From: Cyclina sinensis
Taxonomy: Eukaryota; Mollusca; Bivalvia; Venerida; Veneridae
Assembly (NCBI GenBank): GCA_012932295.1
Contig: JAAONU010000001.1
Span: forward strand, 55,835,693 to 55,899,692
Reading direction: 5' to 3'
DNA length: 64,000 nucleotides
Each line of letters starts with the position of its first letter. Positions within the stretch are counted from its first letter, which is position 1. Positions 39,001 to 44,710 of the stretch are shown here, piece by piece. Under the pieces are notes generated by a model that was given only the letters and a program-made list of their open reading frames with translations, searched no databases and was not told the DNA's origin. The position numbers were made by a program, and so were the translations under genes.

Positions 39001-40191
39001 ACACAGCAAACAGGTTAGCACAGGACAGACATTTTGATAACACCCATGCAACATAATGACAAGTATTGTAGCCTCATATTTTAGTTACCAATTATAAATT
39101 TGACAACTTTATTAAAGTCTTATTACTGAGTAAATTGTAATTGGTACACAGAGTACTATGTAAGAAGCTTCTTTTTTTGATATACATGTATTTTATATCA
39201 AAATCATCAGCTGAAATCTCATATGAAAAACAGAAAGATGTCTTCTCATCGGGTATTTAAACTTAACAGTTTTAAAGTGAATGATTGCATTGTTAAAATT
39301 GGCTTACGATTGTATTTTTTTGTGACCTAGTCATATGAAAGGTTAGAAGTGTGTGTGGTCTGTTGTAAAAGGTATTCAGTTTCGTAAATTGTTACCTTAT
39401 GTACTAAATTTTTTTTTTCAGAATTGAGAAAGTGATAGAAGAGTTGGACAGTATCAAGGAGCAGGTGAGATTGTCACGAGTATCACCGATTCTAGACGAG
39501 AGTCAACCAGGAACAGCAGAACCTGCATTGATGGAAACAGTTGACTCGATGGTTCCACTTTCTGCAAGGTAAAGATGATTAATGAAATATGTATCGATTG
39601 GTAAACCATTTGCATATGTTTTAAGTTTTAGAACTTAATATTCAAAATTGCATGGGAAATTACCTTTCACTTGTGGAGAGGGCCTACAATTAGCCTTCCT
39701 CCTGCTTTCTTTAAGAAAAACTTGAACAGATTGTTTTGGTTTAGAGAAATGTAACGCAGTTTCATTCCTTATTAGTCAGTTTTACTTTGATAACATCAGA
39801 ATCAAATGATTGTTTTTGTAAATTTCTACTTATAACAGCTGTGTTTTTTTTTCTAAATACCAGCCCAGTTTTTCAGGGATGTAGAAAAAGAAAAGTGAAA
39901 TAAGGTTTACTAAATTATTAGTGTATTTCATTTGGAAATTCACCTTCAGCCTTACTTTAAGTTTTCTTACTTTGTCGGACTTTAATAACTTTGTGACTCA
40001 ATTTTGTTTCCAGAAAATCTTCCAATCTGCACTCAACCGTTGAGATGATGCAAGCCCAGATGAATGACTTGGGTGAACAGGTGGCCCATGCAAACATGCA
40101 GGCAGAGAAGATGATGACCTTGATGCAGCAGATATTGTTACAGCAACGACCTCGACATGGCACACTTGAAATCAGCGATGTCAATCAGTAA
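1395..40191 (+). CDS. TRPM: TRPM-family cation channel, 25 exons, 5' partial
   Basis: Tetrameric plasma- or organelle-membrane channel for mono- and divalent cations. The 25 exons (listed separately) join in phase into 1,291 residues ending at a TAA at 40189-40191. Domains in order: TRPM homology region from [13 protein letters not shown] (about residues 1-350), a helical linker (about 350-770), segment S1 about 828-852, S2 861-880, S3 902-921, S4 934-952, S5 966-987, pore 1005-1050, S6 1053-1076, TRP helix VWRFYRY at 1090-1096 followed by [10 protein letters not shown], and a coiled coil about 1175-1265. Landmarks such as [25 protein letters not shown]-like HTHFIL and GSGRAADF are typical of the family. 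The filter (YGE) and the TRP region resemble the TRPM1/3/6/7 group more than TRPM4/5, but I do not assign an orthologue. No kinase or Nudix domain follows before the stop. The N-terminal exons lie left of the window. The gene is convergent with LIN54. Confidence 0.95.
1582..2101. other. TRPM intron 1, nothing seen
   Basis: Plain AT-rich intron with no recognisable repeat or RNA. The acceptor is TTTCAG. Confidence 0.6.
2102..2282 (+). CDS. TRPM: TRPM exon 2
   Basis: Residues 63-122 plus one base. It contains [14 protein letters not shown], a hallmark of the TRPM homology region. It joins in phase 1 to exon 3 to give [11 protein letters not shown]. Confidence 0.95.
2283..2872. repeat. TRPM intron 2 with long poly-C tract
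   Basis: It contains an uninterrupted run of about 33 C at 2508-2540, followed by pyrimidine-rich sequence up to about 2730 with several further C and T runs. Otherwise it is unremarkable. Confidence 0.8.
2873..3039 (+). CDS. TRPM: TRPM exon 3
   Basis: Residues 123-178. [20 protein letters not shown] matches the conserved TRPM block that continues into the ALGMATWG motif. Phase 0 at the donor GTAAGA. Confidence 0.95.
3472..3676 (+). CDS. TRPM: TRPM exon 4
   Basis: Residues 179-246 plus one base. [20 protein letters not shown] corresponds to the HSHFILVDNGT block of TRPM channels. Donor GTAAGT; joins in phase 1 to exon 5. Confidence 0.94.
3801..4712 (+). mobile_element. Pearl/Helitron-like element, tandem core, copy 1
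   Basis: Non-autonomous element in intron 4. The left end is palindromic (TGCCCCCACAAAGTGGGG) and is followed by a TCCG microsatellite at about 3841-3862. The body is roughly four tandem units of about 165-170 bp (marker GATGGCAGATTTTGCTTAAA). The right end has a stem-loop, GTGTCCTATGGACAC at 4689-4703, then AGTT and CTAG at 4708-4711. The same family occurs in opposite orientation at 58169-60392. Assignment to the bivalve pearl / Helitron-related group is inferred from architecture. It codes for nothing. Confidence 0.8.
4838..6858. repeat. Two-kilobase minisatellite in TRPM intron 4
   Basis: Degenerate tandem repeats of about 26-30 bp, of two interleaved types: GGAACAAAATAACTGAGAGG and GGAACAAAATAACTGTGGGG followed by AAATGTCT. 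It ends some 30 bp before the acceptor of exon 5. The reverse strand happens to be open for hundreds of codons in more than one frame, which is a by-product of the repeat unit and not a gene. Confidence 0.93.
6889..7054 (+). CDS. TRPM: TRPM exon 5
   Basis: Residues 247-301 plus two bases. [15 protein letters not shown] and [16 protein letters not shown] are the conserved TRPM motifs (EGG and GSGRAxD). The acceptor TTTTGCAG follows the minisatellite directly. Confidence 0.95.
7123..7317 (+). mobile_element. tRNA-derived SINE with perfect 12-bp duplication
   Basis: A 195-bp SINE. The head looks like a tRNA: A box TGGTCCAGGGGTAGAGCG, CTCCGGATCCGAAG in the anticodon-arm position, and a degenerate B box GGGTTCTCTC. 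The tail carries the module CCAGGAAGCAGTCATCGAGC and ends in TAAAC repeats. It is flanked by the identical 12-mer ACATAAATTAAG at 7111-7122 and 7318-7329, so the insertion is well defined. Half of its 3' module recurs at 45029-45110. Confidence 0.9.
7330..7887. other. Rest of TRPM intron 5, nothing seen
   Basis: AT-rich intron with no recognisable coding or repeat structure. It ends in acceptor CTTTTAG. Confidence 0.6.
7888..8038 (+). CDS. TRPM: TRPM exon 6
   Basis: Residues 302-352 ([20 protein letters not shown] and on to AVRKL). Poorly conserved linker after the homology region, supported by phase (2 in, 0 out) and by continuity with exon 7. Confidence 0.88.
8171..8611. mobile_element. 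MITE with AGGGATA inverted repeats
   Basis: A 441-bp element whose ends are inverted repeats: AGGGATACACAGGCAAA on the left and its near-complement (one mismatch) on the right. Both sides are flanked by TTTAA (8166-8170 and 8612-8616), consistent with a TTAA-type target. There is no coding capacity, so it is non-autonomous. It sits 13 bp from the mariner relic. Confidence 0.75.
8625..9284 (-). mobile_element. Mariner-like element, deleted
   Basis: A 660-bp element in intron 6 with terminal inverted repeats of about 40 bp that begin CGCGGGTGCATCAATAAATT (left) and CGAGGGTGCATCAATAAATT (right, reverse complement), flanked by TA on both sides (8623-8624, 9285-9286). TA duplication is the rule for Tc1/mariner. 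Only the N-terminal part of a transposase is left inside. Confidence 0.88.
8701..9094 (-). pseudogene. Mariner transposase N-terminal relic
   Basis: From ATG at 9094-9092 the minus strand reads [20 protein letters not shown], a Mos1-type helix-turn-helix start, then [32 protein letters not shown] and [17 protein letters not shown]. Two stops interrupt it (TAG where the family has Trp before KRFK, and TGA after ILRDR). The catalytic domain is missing, so it is inactive. Confidence 0.87.
9347..9526 (+). CDS. TRPM: TRPM exon 7
   Basis: Residues 353-412. [20 protein letters not shown] and [16 protein letters not shown] match the region of TRPM channels in which ankyrin-like helices carry LxLAWNRxDIA. 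Phase 0 on both sides. Confidence 0.94.
9734..9868 (+). CDS. TRPM: TRPM exon 8
   Basis: Residues 413-457. [20 protein letters not shown] followed by NGVSMKKFL is the conserved block of the TRPM linker (DRxxFVxLxxENGVxxxxFL). Phase 0 on both sides. Confidence 0.95.
9869..10290. other. Start of TRPM intron 8, nothing seen
   Basis: Unremarkable AT-rich intron sequence. Confidence 0.5.
10291..10815 (+). mobile_element. Pearl-like element in TRPM intron 8
   Basis: Begins with TTTTATGCCCAAGAAGGAGGGC and TCCATC/TCAGTCCATC repeats, has two imperfect internal units marked by GGAAGAGATCTTCCAAA (about 10530 and 10668), and ends GTGACAGTTCTTGTTT. The layout matches the other pearl-like elements here. 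No coding capacity. Confidence 0.6.
10928..11660 (+). mobile_element. Pearl-like element, 'TATGCCTGAAGGGGCA' family
   Basis: Starts with TGTATGCCTGAAGGGGCACATTATG and contains units with CAGAAATGCTAACCATAATGA and AAGTCAAGGTCACACTAAG, spaced about 170 bp. The related, longer copy is at 36469-38183. The right end is not clear. Confidence 0.6.
11870..11932 (+). CDS. TRPM: TRPM exon 9 (63 bp)
   Basis: Residues 458-478, [20 protein letters not shown] plus K. Short but with strong sites (TTATTTCAG acceptor, GTAAGT donor) and phase 0 on both sides. Confidence 0.85.
12000..12025. repeat. (TG)n microsatellite
   Basis: About 13 perfect TG dinucleotides in intron 9, just upstream of the minisatellite. 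Confidence 0.95.
12110..13170. repeat. Minisatellite of TTATTTCTGAGACAGACTGA units
   Basis: About one kilobase of degenerate units of 19-23 bp (consensus TTATTTCTGAGACAGACTGA with C/G-T-rich spacers). A higher-order repeat is visible: the stretch with ATTTCTAAACAGACTGAGTA at 12401 returns at 12758, a period of about 357 bp. Confidence 0.9.
13471..15022 (+). mobile_element. Pearl-like element with three ~345-bp units
   Basis: Left end ATACCCCCACCACAAAATGTGG with a poly-G run, then a TCCGTCAGG segment. Three tandem units of about 345 bp follow (marker CTTAAGGTCAAGGTCACACT at about 13680, 14028 and 14370), then a degenerate fourth. The right end has stem-loop CGCATTCAGCG at 15000-15010, then ATAGTT and CTAGTT. 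Non-coding. Confidence 0.75.
15023..17551. other. Remainder of TRPM intron 9
   Basis: AT-rich intron without exons that I can support. It contains one small tandem repeat (listed separately at 16610-16735). Confidence 0.6.
16610..16735. repeat. Short tandem repeat TTCAGGTAAAATGATT
   Basis: Two imperfect copies of a block of about 60 bp, each carrying TTCAGGTAAAATGATTGCCA and TTCAGGTAAAATGATTCATT, plus a partial third. Confidence 0.8.
17552..17678 (+). CDS. TRPM: TRPM exon 10
   Basis: Residues 479-520 plus one base. [20 protein letters not shown] then [20 protein letters not shown], the part of the TRPM linker that matches IGxVVxYLxG in vertebrate channels. Phase 1 at the donor. Confidence 0.88.
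18111..18218 (+). CDS. TRPM: TRPM exon 11
   Basis: Residues 521-556 plus one base ([20 protein letters not shown] and on to SSYRS). Low-conservation basic linker, supported by phase 1 in and 1 out and by a TATTTCAG acceptor. Confidence 0.82.
18219..19865. other. Left part of TRPM intron 11, nothing seen
   Basis: AT-rich and without a coding or repeat structure I can support. The intron as a whole (18219-28505) is the largest of the gene. Confidence 0.6.
19866..20045 (+). mobile_element. tRNA-like SINE, family 3, copy 1
   Basis: A 180-bp repeat with an A-box-like TGGTTCAGTGGTTGGAG and a B-box-like GAGTTTGAATCC, between GTTACGGTCCAGTG on the left and TGCATTGCATCTTTCTGTTA on the right. The same sequence is found inverted at 57065-57252, and in part at 56833-56918. 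Confidence 0.75.
20506..20797 (+). mobile_element. tRNA-derived SINE, family 2, copy 1
   Basis: A 292-bp SINE: A box TGGTCCAGTGGTAATGCAC, B box AAGTTTGATCCCC, a body with ATCAGTGCTATACACTGAGC, and an AAATAAAATAAAA tail. It is flanked by CACTTATTAT (20496-20505) and CACTTGTTAT (20798-20807), a duplication with one mismatch. A second copy lies inverted at 62385-62560. Confidence 0.85.
21312..21996 (+). mobile_element. AGCTCACCTGAG-family element with core A, copy A1
   Basis: The left end has the palindrome CTGAGCACTTTGTGCTCA and the right end has CTCAGGTGAGCAATCCAGGC. Inside are about two units of the ~165-bp core A (marker TCTAGTGGACCTCTACCAAG). Partly degenerate. Confidence 0.75.
21997..22615. 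repeat. Degenerate pearl-like fragments
   Basis: Contains fragments resembling the neighbouring elements (AAGTAAGATAACTCTTGGCA, GGGGCATTAGAAAACAAGC) but no intact ends. Confidence 0.45.
22616..23210 (+). mobile_element. Pearl-like element, 'TATACCCC' family
   Basis: Left palindromic end TATACCCCCTGGAACAAAG followed by TTGTTGGGGTATA and a TCTGTCTCTCAGTCAGTCTG stretch. Internal units share GGTCAAAGGTCATGGTCAC-like sequence. The right end has stem-loop TGTCATATGGACA (23189-23201), then GCTCTTGTT. Confidence 0.72.
23295..25215 (+). mobile_element. AGCTCACCTGAG-family element with core A, copy A2
   Basis: Left end TTTTTAGCTCACCTGAGTAC with palindrome AGTACAAAGTGCT, then about ten tandem core-A units of about 165 bp, each with TAGTGGACCTCTACCAAGTT and a CCTTAAGATTTGGTATGTAG segment. 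The right end is TATTCAGGTGAGTAATC. Non-coding. Confidence 0.82.
25394..26255 (+). mobile_element. AGCTCACCTGAG-family element with core B, copy B1
   Basis: Its ends are of the same type as those of its neighbours (TTTTTAGTTTACCTGAGCAC on the left; AGGGCCATTTGGCTCTCTTG TTT on the right), but the core is different: about five units of about 130-150 bp with GTCATGTTGGGTCAAAAACT and GTCACCAGGTCAAATC. It abuts the next copy directly. Confidence 0.78.
26257..28415 (+). mobile_element. AGCTCACCTGAG-family element with core A, copy A3
   Basis: Left end TTTTTAGCTCACCTGAGCAC with palindrome GAGCACAAAGTGCTC and a TCCG microsatellite at about 26310-26332. Then about nine core-A units with period near 165 bp, many nearly identical, which suggests recent tandem growth. 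The right end has stem-loop AGGGCCATCACGGCCCT (28392-28408), then CTTGTTT. It stops 90 bp before TRPM exon 12. Confidence 0.85.
28506..28652 (+). CDS. TRPM: TRPM exon 12
   Basis: Residues 557-605 plus one base. [20 protein letters not shown] followed by [13 protein letters not shown] matches the conserved LxIWAxLxNRRxMAxxxWxxG block. Phase 1 in and out. Confidence 0.95.
28653..28988. other. TRPM intron 12, possible SINE trace
   Basis: Around 28695-28760 GTAGTGGTAATAGATTTGAC and GGTCAGAGGTTCCACTGC resemble A and B boxes, but the match is weak. Nothing else seen. Confidence 0.3.
28989..29088 (+). CDS. TRPM: TRPM exon 13
   Basis: Residues 606-638 plus two bases. [20 protein letters not shown] and on to LLDHAK aligns with the helix after the WAxLxNRR block. 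Phase 2 out. Confidence 0.92.
29352..29414. promoter_or_regulatory. Palindromic M-box pair plus YY1-like motif
   Basis: In intron 13 the arms ATCATGTGAT and ATCACATGAT form an inverted repeat around an 8-10 bp loop (about 29367-29395). This is followed about 10 bp on by CAAGATGGCGG, which fits the YY1 consensus. Such motif pairs are usual near transcription starts. Promoter function is an inference. Confidence 0.35.
29405..29638 (+). CDS. Unexplained small reading frame in TRPM intron 13
   Basis: From ATG at 29405, in the good context CAAGATGGCG, the frame is open to TAA at 29636-29638. It starts [20 protein letters not shown] and continues with [17 protein letters not shown] before turning lysine/phenylalanine-rich. 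I do not recognise it. The composition of the first 45 residues looks protein-like. It could be the first exon of a nested or retrocopied gene, or chance. A longer version starts at an ATG at 29372. Confidence 0.3.
   Translation: MADTPKKNWFICDKQRHYNLSSGVKSADMIDKISFLFKKNFSTVVLNDFFFKSGHIVLKLKIIFIILKLFLNLNLTV
29889..30114 (+). CDS. TRPM: TRPM exon 14
   Basis: Residues 639-714. [40 protein letters not shown] and IWKGRM match the pre-S1 region of TRPM channels (YExLAVxLLxxCYxxD, WGKTT, WxGxL). Phase 0 out. Confidence 0.95.
30366..30533 (+). CDS. TRPM: TRPM exon 15
   Basis: Residues 715-770. A hydrophobic start ([16 protein letters not shown]) followed by an acidic linker rich in Glu and Asp before S1. 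Phase 0 on both sides. Confidence 0.9.
30760..30798 (+). CDS. TRPM: Candidate 39-bp cassette microexon of TRPM
   Basis: Between TCTAG and GTATAA lies an open 39-bp stretch encoding [13 protein letters not shown]. Its length and phase (0/0) would let it be inserted between exons 15 and 16 without a frame change. The acceptor has a weak pyrimidine tract, so this is only a candidate. Confidence 0.25.
30799..33070. other. Rest of TRPM intron 15
   Basis: AT-rich intron with no gene seen. A triple 20-bp repeat at 31609-31668 is listed separately. Confidence 0.6.
31609..31668. repeat. Three tandem copies of GTACAGTTGATAAATCACCA
   Basis: A 20-bp unit repeated three times with one or two differences. 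Confidence 0.95.
33071..33268 (+). CDS. TRPM: TRPM exon 16, start of S1
   Basis: Residues 771-836. A strongly basic stretch ([17 protein letters not shown]), then [18 protein letters not shown], the start of segment S1 with the family motif FYxAPVxxFxxNT. It joins in phase 0 to exon 17 (VSYLVFL). The proper donor is the first of seven copies at 33269; its sequence is GTATGT. Confidence 0.94.
33230..33642 (+). repeat. Seven 59-bp copies of exon 16 end plus 5' splice site
   Basis: Exactly periodic tandem repeat (starts 33230, 33289, 33348, 33407, 33466, 33525, 33584). The first copy overlaps the exon. Each unit contains TTTTACACAG, a 29-bp exon end (CACCGG...), a donor GTATGTTG and a T-rich stretch, so each looks like a miniature acceptor-exon-donor. 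Copies 5-7 differ at the last exon bases (AG or CA before GTATGT). Confidence 0.97.
33924..34055 (+). CDS. TRPM: TRPM exon 17, S1 to S2
   Basis: Residues 837-880. [20 protein letters not shown] completes S1, and [20 protein letters not shown] forms S2 with the conserved Glu-rich end. Phase 0 on both sides. Confidence 0.95.
34056..34632. other. TRPM intron 17, nothing seen
   Basis: No repeat or reading frame that I can support. Confidence 0.55.
34633..34796 (+). CDS. TRPM: TRPM exon 18, S3
   Basis: Residues 881-934. [20 protein letters not shown] and [10 protein letters not shown]: the WNxxDLxxxxxFxxGxxLR pattern of TRPM S3. Phase 2 out. Confidence 0.95.
34797..35146. other. TRPM intron 18, nothing seen
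   Basis: Plain AT-rich intron. Confidence 0.55.
35147..35237 (+). CDS. TRPM: TRPM exon 19, S4
   Basis: Residues 935-965. [20 protein letters not shown] followed by MITNM corresponds to the S4/S4-S5 linker motif (YxRxLxxFxVxxxxGPxVxMI). As in other TRPM channels, S4 has only one basic residue. Confidence 0.95.
35238..35577. other. TRPM intron 19 with G-rich tract
   Basis: A G-run cluster at about 35305-35340 could form a G-quadruplex on the transcript. Nothing else seen. Confidence 0.55.
35578..35752 (+). CDS. TRPM: TRPM exon 20, S5 and selectivity filter
   Basis: Residues 966-1023 plus one base. S5 ([20 protein letters not shown]) carries the conserved SFG. The pore reads [16 protein letters not shown]. 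Glu1016 after Gly1015 is where TRPM1/3/6/7 have Glu and TRPM4/5 have Gln. Glu1020 and Glu1023 follow. Confidence 0.96.
35753..36291. other. TRPM intron 20, nothing seen
   Basis: Plain AT-rich intron. Confidence 0.55.
36292..36451 (+). CDS. TRPM: TRPM exon 21, outer pore and S6
   Basis: Residues 1024-1076 plus two bases. Cys1030 and Cys1046 lie in the outer-pore loop, where TRPM channels form a disulfide. S6 is [18 protein letters not shown]. Acceptor TATTCAAG; phase 2 out. Confidence 0.95.
36469..38183 (+). mobile_element. Pearl-like element filling TRPM intron 21
   Basis: Starts 17 bp after the donor of exon 21 with TATATGCCCGAAGGGATGTA and runs through about seven imperfect units of about 150-170 bp (markers ACCATAATGAGACAATGTGC and CAAGGTCAAGGTCACAC). 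It ends with stem-loop CCCCACTTCAGGGG (38158-38171), then AGCCCTTGTTT. Same family as 10928-11660. Non-coding. Confidence 0.8.
38524..38711 (+). CDS. TRPM: TRPM exon 22, TRP helix
   Basis: Residues 1077-1139. [20 protein letters not shown] and [14 protein letters not shown] are the TRP domain and the segment after it, closest in pattern to TRPM1/3/6/7. Phase 1 out. Confidence 0.97.
38881..39013 (+). CDS. TRPM: TRPM exon 23
   Basis: Residues 1140-1183 plus two bases ([35 protein letters not shown]). Start of the C-terminal helical region. Confidence 0.93.
39422..39568 (+). CDS. TRPM: TRPM exon 24
   Basis: Residues 1184-1232. [20 protein letters not shown] continues the heptad pattern; a Ser/Pro-rich piece follows. 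Phase 2 in, 2 out. Confidence 0.92.
40014..40191 (+). CDS. TRPM: TRPM last coding exon
   Basis: Residues 1233-1291 and stop [23 protein letters not shown] and [15 protein letters not shown] form a Met/Gln-rich coiled coil, the tetramerisation helix of the family. The protein ends LEISDVNQ. No enzyme domain follows. Confidence 0.95.
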
Positions 40192-42755
40192 TGGACCATG
40201 TCACAAACAGTGCCTTCAGACATGATTTACTTAGTTAAAGAATTCTGAAAATAGAACAACATGCTGACAGTGTTTAGCAATTTTTAACTAATTATATCGA
40301 TTTAGCTATTTTACCAGCTGTCTTACTGTATATTTTGCTTACATTTACTCTATTTATTTTTTCTTTTTATTTGGATGAAGTTGTGTGTAGTAACAGTGAT
40401 AACCTCGTTTTTACATGAAGAGAAAGGATCTGATGCAATGTTTCTATATGCCTCTTTTTAAAGACTTTTTTCAGGTTTATAGATCTGTCTGTTTAAAATG
40501 AATTTTGAAATAGCCCCTTTTAGCACATGATTGTTATTTTAGTTTTATTATCTCTTGGTAAAGGTTTTACTCATTACATATGACTGTATTTATTACAGCT
40601 GCATTTTACAAATCGTAGTGAGAATATTGTTAAATGATTTTTTTTTGCATGTAGTATATTGTACAGTTGTATTATAGACCAGGTGAATCAAGCTTTTTTT
40701 TTATTAGATATGTGTAGTTAGTCTTTAGAGCAGCCTATATGCTGAATGTCTGATCTGCTCCCAACTACATGGACTTGTTATAATGGGAGCAGCCTATAGG
40801 CTGAATGTCTGATCTGCTCCTGACTACATTGACTTGTTATAATTGGAGCAAAGGGACAGTAACTGCAGAGAGACAGGGTTATTCTGTACTTATGAAAGGA
40901 TTTATTTATTACGGTTTTACATCTACTGTGAGTTAGTGAGATTTAATAGATTCTGTTCTGCTTTGCTCAATTTTGAATCTTGCATTTATATGTTTAGTCT
41001 CTATACTTACTATTATAATTAGCTAGAATTTTATATAAGCCTGAATGGGTAGTAGCTGAATACACAGACCATTCTTTTCTTTTGCATAGACACATTCAAG
41101 AGAATCTGTGATAAATATTTGTGTGTCCGTCCACAAAGATATACATTTCATATATGTATTTTAGATCCACTATATACTTGTAAGGTTGTTCATAACTTTT
41201 ATTTGCAGTTATTTCACAAGGCTAAGACATAGATATTTATGTTTTAAATTGTGCAGACTTGTGTATTTATTATCCACAATATTTAAAGAAGTTTTTGTAA
41301 TACAAAAAGCCAAATCAAGTTTTATTTAATTAAAGCTCATTGTTAGACAGCTTTTATTTTTATTTTCATAAACCTTTTTGTACTTGTGATATTTTTATAT
41401 TTATTGGTATTTTAAAGATGTATGTGTTAATGTCCTAATTTATAAGCAGATTCTGAAAAATGCATATATATTATCAGGACAACCCCTTTCTTAAACATTG
41501 TAAACCAAATACATGTTTCTGTAACATTATATTATACACTTTCACGTAACTGTCCATTTTTTTGCTTCGGAGACTTGGAAACCTCTTTATTACCTCTGAC
41601 AGCCATTTTGTTCTCTTTTGGTCTCTTTGGACTGCATGATTAAACTATTGAAGTTTGATGATTGACATTATTGGAAATATTGATACTGTTGATATTCAGC
41701 CTAGCCTTTAACTAAGATATAGTTACACCACTGTATTATAACAATGCATGCTATTAAAGTTAGTAAACATTAGCTTTGATGAAATTTTAAAAAAAATCTT
41801 CTTACATTGCAAAGTGTATAAGAATGCAGTCACAAGTATTCATTTTAAAATGATATGTATGATTACTTTAAAACTCAGAATTCTTTTCAACCATTTCAAG
41901 TCACTTGGCATCTTGAAAAGGGATTTGGCCTGAAGATTTACTTATCATGTATTGTATAGATTCTGTGAAGTGGTGATAGTGCTTGACTTCAGGAGTGCAG
42001 TGTCATTCTGCAAAGACACAATTGTATATATTGCTATAGAAACTCAATATAGTTGTTATACAATACCTTGGTTTTTAAAGTATGTTTCACAGAAATGAAA
42101 CAATTTAGAAATCCATGTGCTACTTTTCATTTGTGATATATCAGTTGAACTGGTCAAGTGTTCACTGAATCATTAATACTTTACAATGAAGAAAAAGACA
42201 TTAAGTTTTGACTGTATTACTTGAGACTTCCATTAAACAATTCAAAATCAACATAGAAACATGCAACATACAGGGAAAAAATGAACAATAGCCACTTACT
42301 TTGTATTTTGGTAATTTCCACTGTGCATACAAAAGATATGTCTCAGTATTTCAAGAGGATAAATTTAGCTGAACCCTGAAGTGCTAACTCTATATTCGAG
42401 ACTATTCTGCAGATAAAATAATGCTCATTAAATACTAGTAGCAGATTTTGTTTGTTTGATAGAATATAGGAATGCCCATGAACTGTCAGTGAACCTTTAG
42501 TGTAGTAGTGTGTTGTGCCTTATACTTTAGAATGTAACCCACACTTAGAATCTACCTCACTTAGTATCTGTCTTCACTCCTTTATTATTAAGATAAACCA
42601 GATATTCTTTTTTTCTTTCCATTCTTTCTCAGATTTTTACCTTTTGAATATTTGATAATACATTTTGATAGATTGTTTAAAAATGCAGTCAGTTTTGAAG
42701 AACATGTAGATTTAATTGTGAAATAGAAAATAAAAATTATTTTACTCCACAGTTT
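40192..42755 (+). other. TRPM: Putative TRPM 3' UTR
   Basis: AT-rich sequence without exons. The only clear canonical AATAAA that I find downstream of the stop is at about 42729-42734, which would give a UTR of about 2.5 kb. Earlier ATTAAA variants could also be used. The assignment is an inference. Confidence 0.45.
40728..40845. repeat. Two tandem 59-bp copies
   Basis: GAGCAGCCTATATGCTGAAT at 40728 recurs as GAGCAGCCTATAGGCTGAAT at 40787. The rest of the unit is also conserved (CTGATCTGCTCC, ACTTGTTATAAT). It lies in the putative 3' UTR. Confidence 0.93.
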
Positions 42756-42814
42756 ATTAGTTTATTTCAGCTATGCTTTGACATTTGCTTTACATTCAAA
42801 CTTCGAAGAATTAC

Positions 42815-43840
42815 ATTTTAATACTACTGAAAGGAGGCATATAGTAATCAATCCATCTTTCTGCCTGACTGTATCCCATTTCATATCCACTCTGTATTTC
42901 TTGAACACCTTGAAAGATTTTGAAATTGCTTGTAAGAAGTATTCAGTACAGCCCCCTGATGGGTTGAACTACAATATGGTTGACTATGTTCAAGGTCAAG
43001 GTTACACATGAGGTCAAATGTTGCATCTGTTCCCTATGTCTTGTCCATATATTGATCAGGTTCATCAGATGCAACTAAAGTCGAGGCTGAAATATGATGC
43101 ACAAACCTCTGTCATATGATGGATGTGTGGTTGGAGTTACTTCACTTGCTACTAAAGACATTCTTACAGATTAACATAGATTTGTCATTCCACTTTATTA
43201 GCACTTCTTAATGACAAACATTTTCTGTAGACAATACTCTTCTGGGGGCATTTGTCAGTTAATTTTTCTTGGATATGTCAGCTGATAAAGCGTTAAAAGC
43301 TAAATGATATCTATTAAAAGATATTAAGACATCACTTCTTTGTAAGTTTAGAATCTTTGAAAATTATTTCAAAGGTCAATGTCACACAGACATTGTGAAG
43401 GGTTTCCAGTCAATAACTAGAAAATGCTTAGGCTTAGGCATACAAAACTTGTTAGGAAGGTTGATCATTACTGGTAGGTGACTATTATAGTTTTTGGGGT
43501 TACTAGGTGAAAGGTCAGGGTTCCGAACACCTTAAAACATGAATTGAAACCAGTAACTTGTAAATGCTTGGGCCTAGGCTTTTATAACTTCATGGGCAGG
43601 TTGGTCATGAGCAGTAGATGACCCCTATGCTTTTTGGGTCACTAGCTCAAAAAATCAAGGTCACAATGACAGTAAACAGAAAAAAACCATTTTTGATCAA
43701 AAACTGTAGAACAATTTGTCCCTGGTTGCTCGGGCTTCATAGGCAGATTGGTCAGGACCAGTAGATGACCACTACTGTTTTTGGGTCACTAATTCAAAGG
43801 TCAAAGTGCCAACTTCCATTCAGTAGGTACTGACAGTATT
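42815..43840 (+). mobile_element. Pearl-like element fragment
   Basis: Begins with AAAGGAGGCATATAGTAATC, related to the left end of the element at 53307-53696. Units with GGTCAAGGTTACACATGAGG, CAAAGGTCAATGTCACAC and TTTTTGGGTCACTAG follow. The right end is not defined. Confidence 0.5.
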
Positions 43841-44314
43841 TTTACTTCAAGATATGTAAATAATGCTTTCAGTTTGTACAAATGCTGAACCATATAACCT
43901 AAAAATCTTCTGTACTCCAGTCTGCAGAATGGCTACTAGCTGGCTCCAGCAAAAAGGTGCAAGGGGGCAAACTAGTTATGCATATTAACATTTTTCTGTT
44001 TCTGTGGCCTCAGCTTGGGGAGGAGAATACAGACATCTTCCTCCAGGAAAAAAGCATCTAATGTATTTAAGTACTCAACTATCAGAAGGCACTCCGAGGA
44101 CAATTGTCTAACAGTGTCTCTACTCTGAACTATACTTACCCCATAAACAATATTGGTCATCAACTGGTCTTGACCAACCTGACGAAGTTTGTGAAATCCG
44201 GAGTCCACCTACTAGTATACCCCGTACTCCACATCCGTGAACCACTATGTAGTCCAAATGGCATACACAATTCAACTTATGTAAAAAAGCTTTTCAGTCT
44301 TGTGTAACTAACCT

Positions 44315-44710
44315 TTTGACCTAGTGTCCTCAAAATGTATATGGGCCATCTACACATCAGAAGCAATGTGTAATGAAATTTTGAAGGTTCTATGTTTTGT
44401 GCTTCAAAAGTCATGGAGTGGAAACCAGTTTCCAAGTTCTGATCTGTGACCTTGACCTTTGATCTACCGATTTCAGAAAATACAGGGGTCATCAGCACAT
44501 CATACACAATATGTGTAGAAAGTTTGATGGTTCTACCTTGAGTGGATTTCAAGTTACAGATTGGAAATCCTATTGGTACTATTTGCTTCTTCGACCTACT
44601 GACATAAAAATGTACAAGGGTCATTTGCACATCATGGACAATGTGTGGAAAGAGTTTGGTGATTTTTGGTTGCGTGTTTCTCAAGTTACGAAGCAAAAAC
44701 CATTGTGCAG
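44315..44710. repeat. Three ~125-bp tandem units
   Basis: Blocks sharing GGTCATCAGCACATCATACA-like sequence and CAATGTGTGGAAAGAGTTTG-like sequence, probably the core of a further decayed pearl-like element. Long frames on either strand here come from this repeat. Confidence 0.6.
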
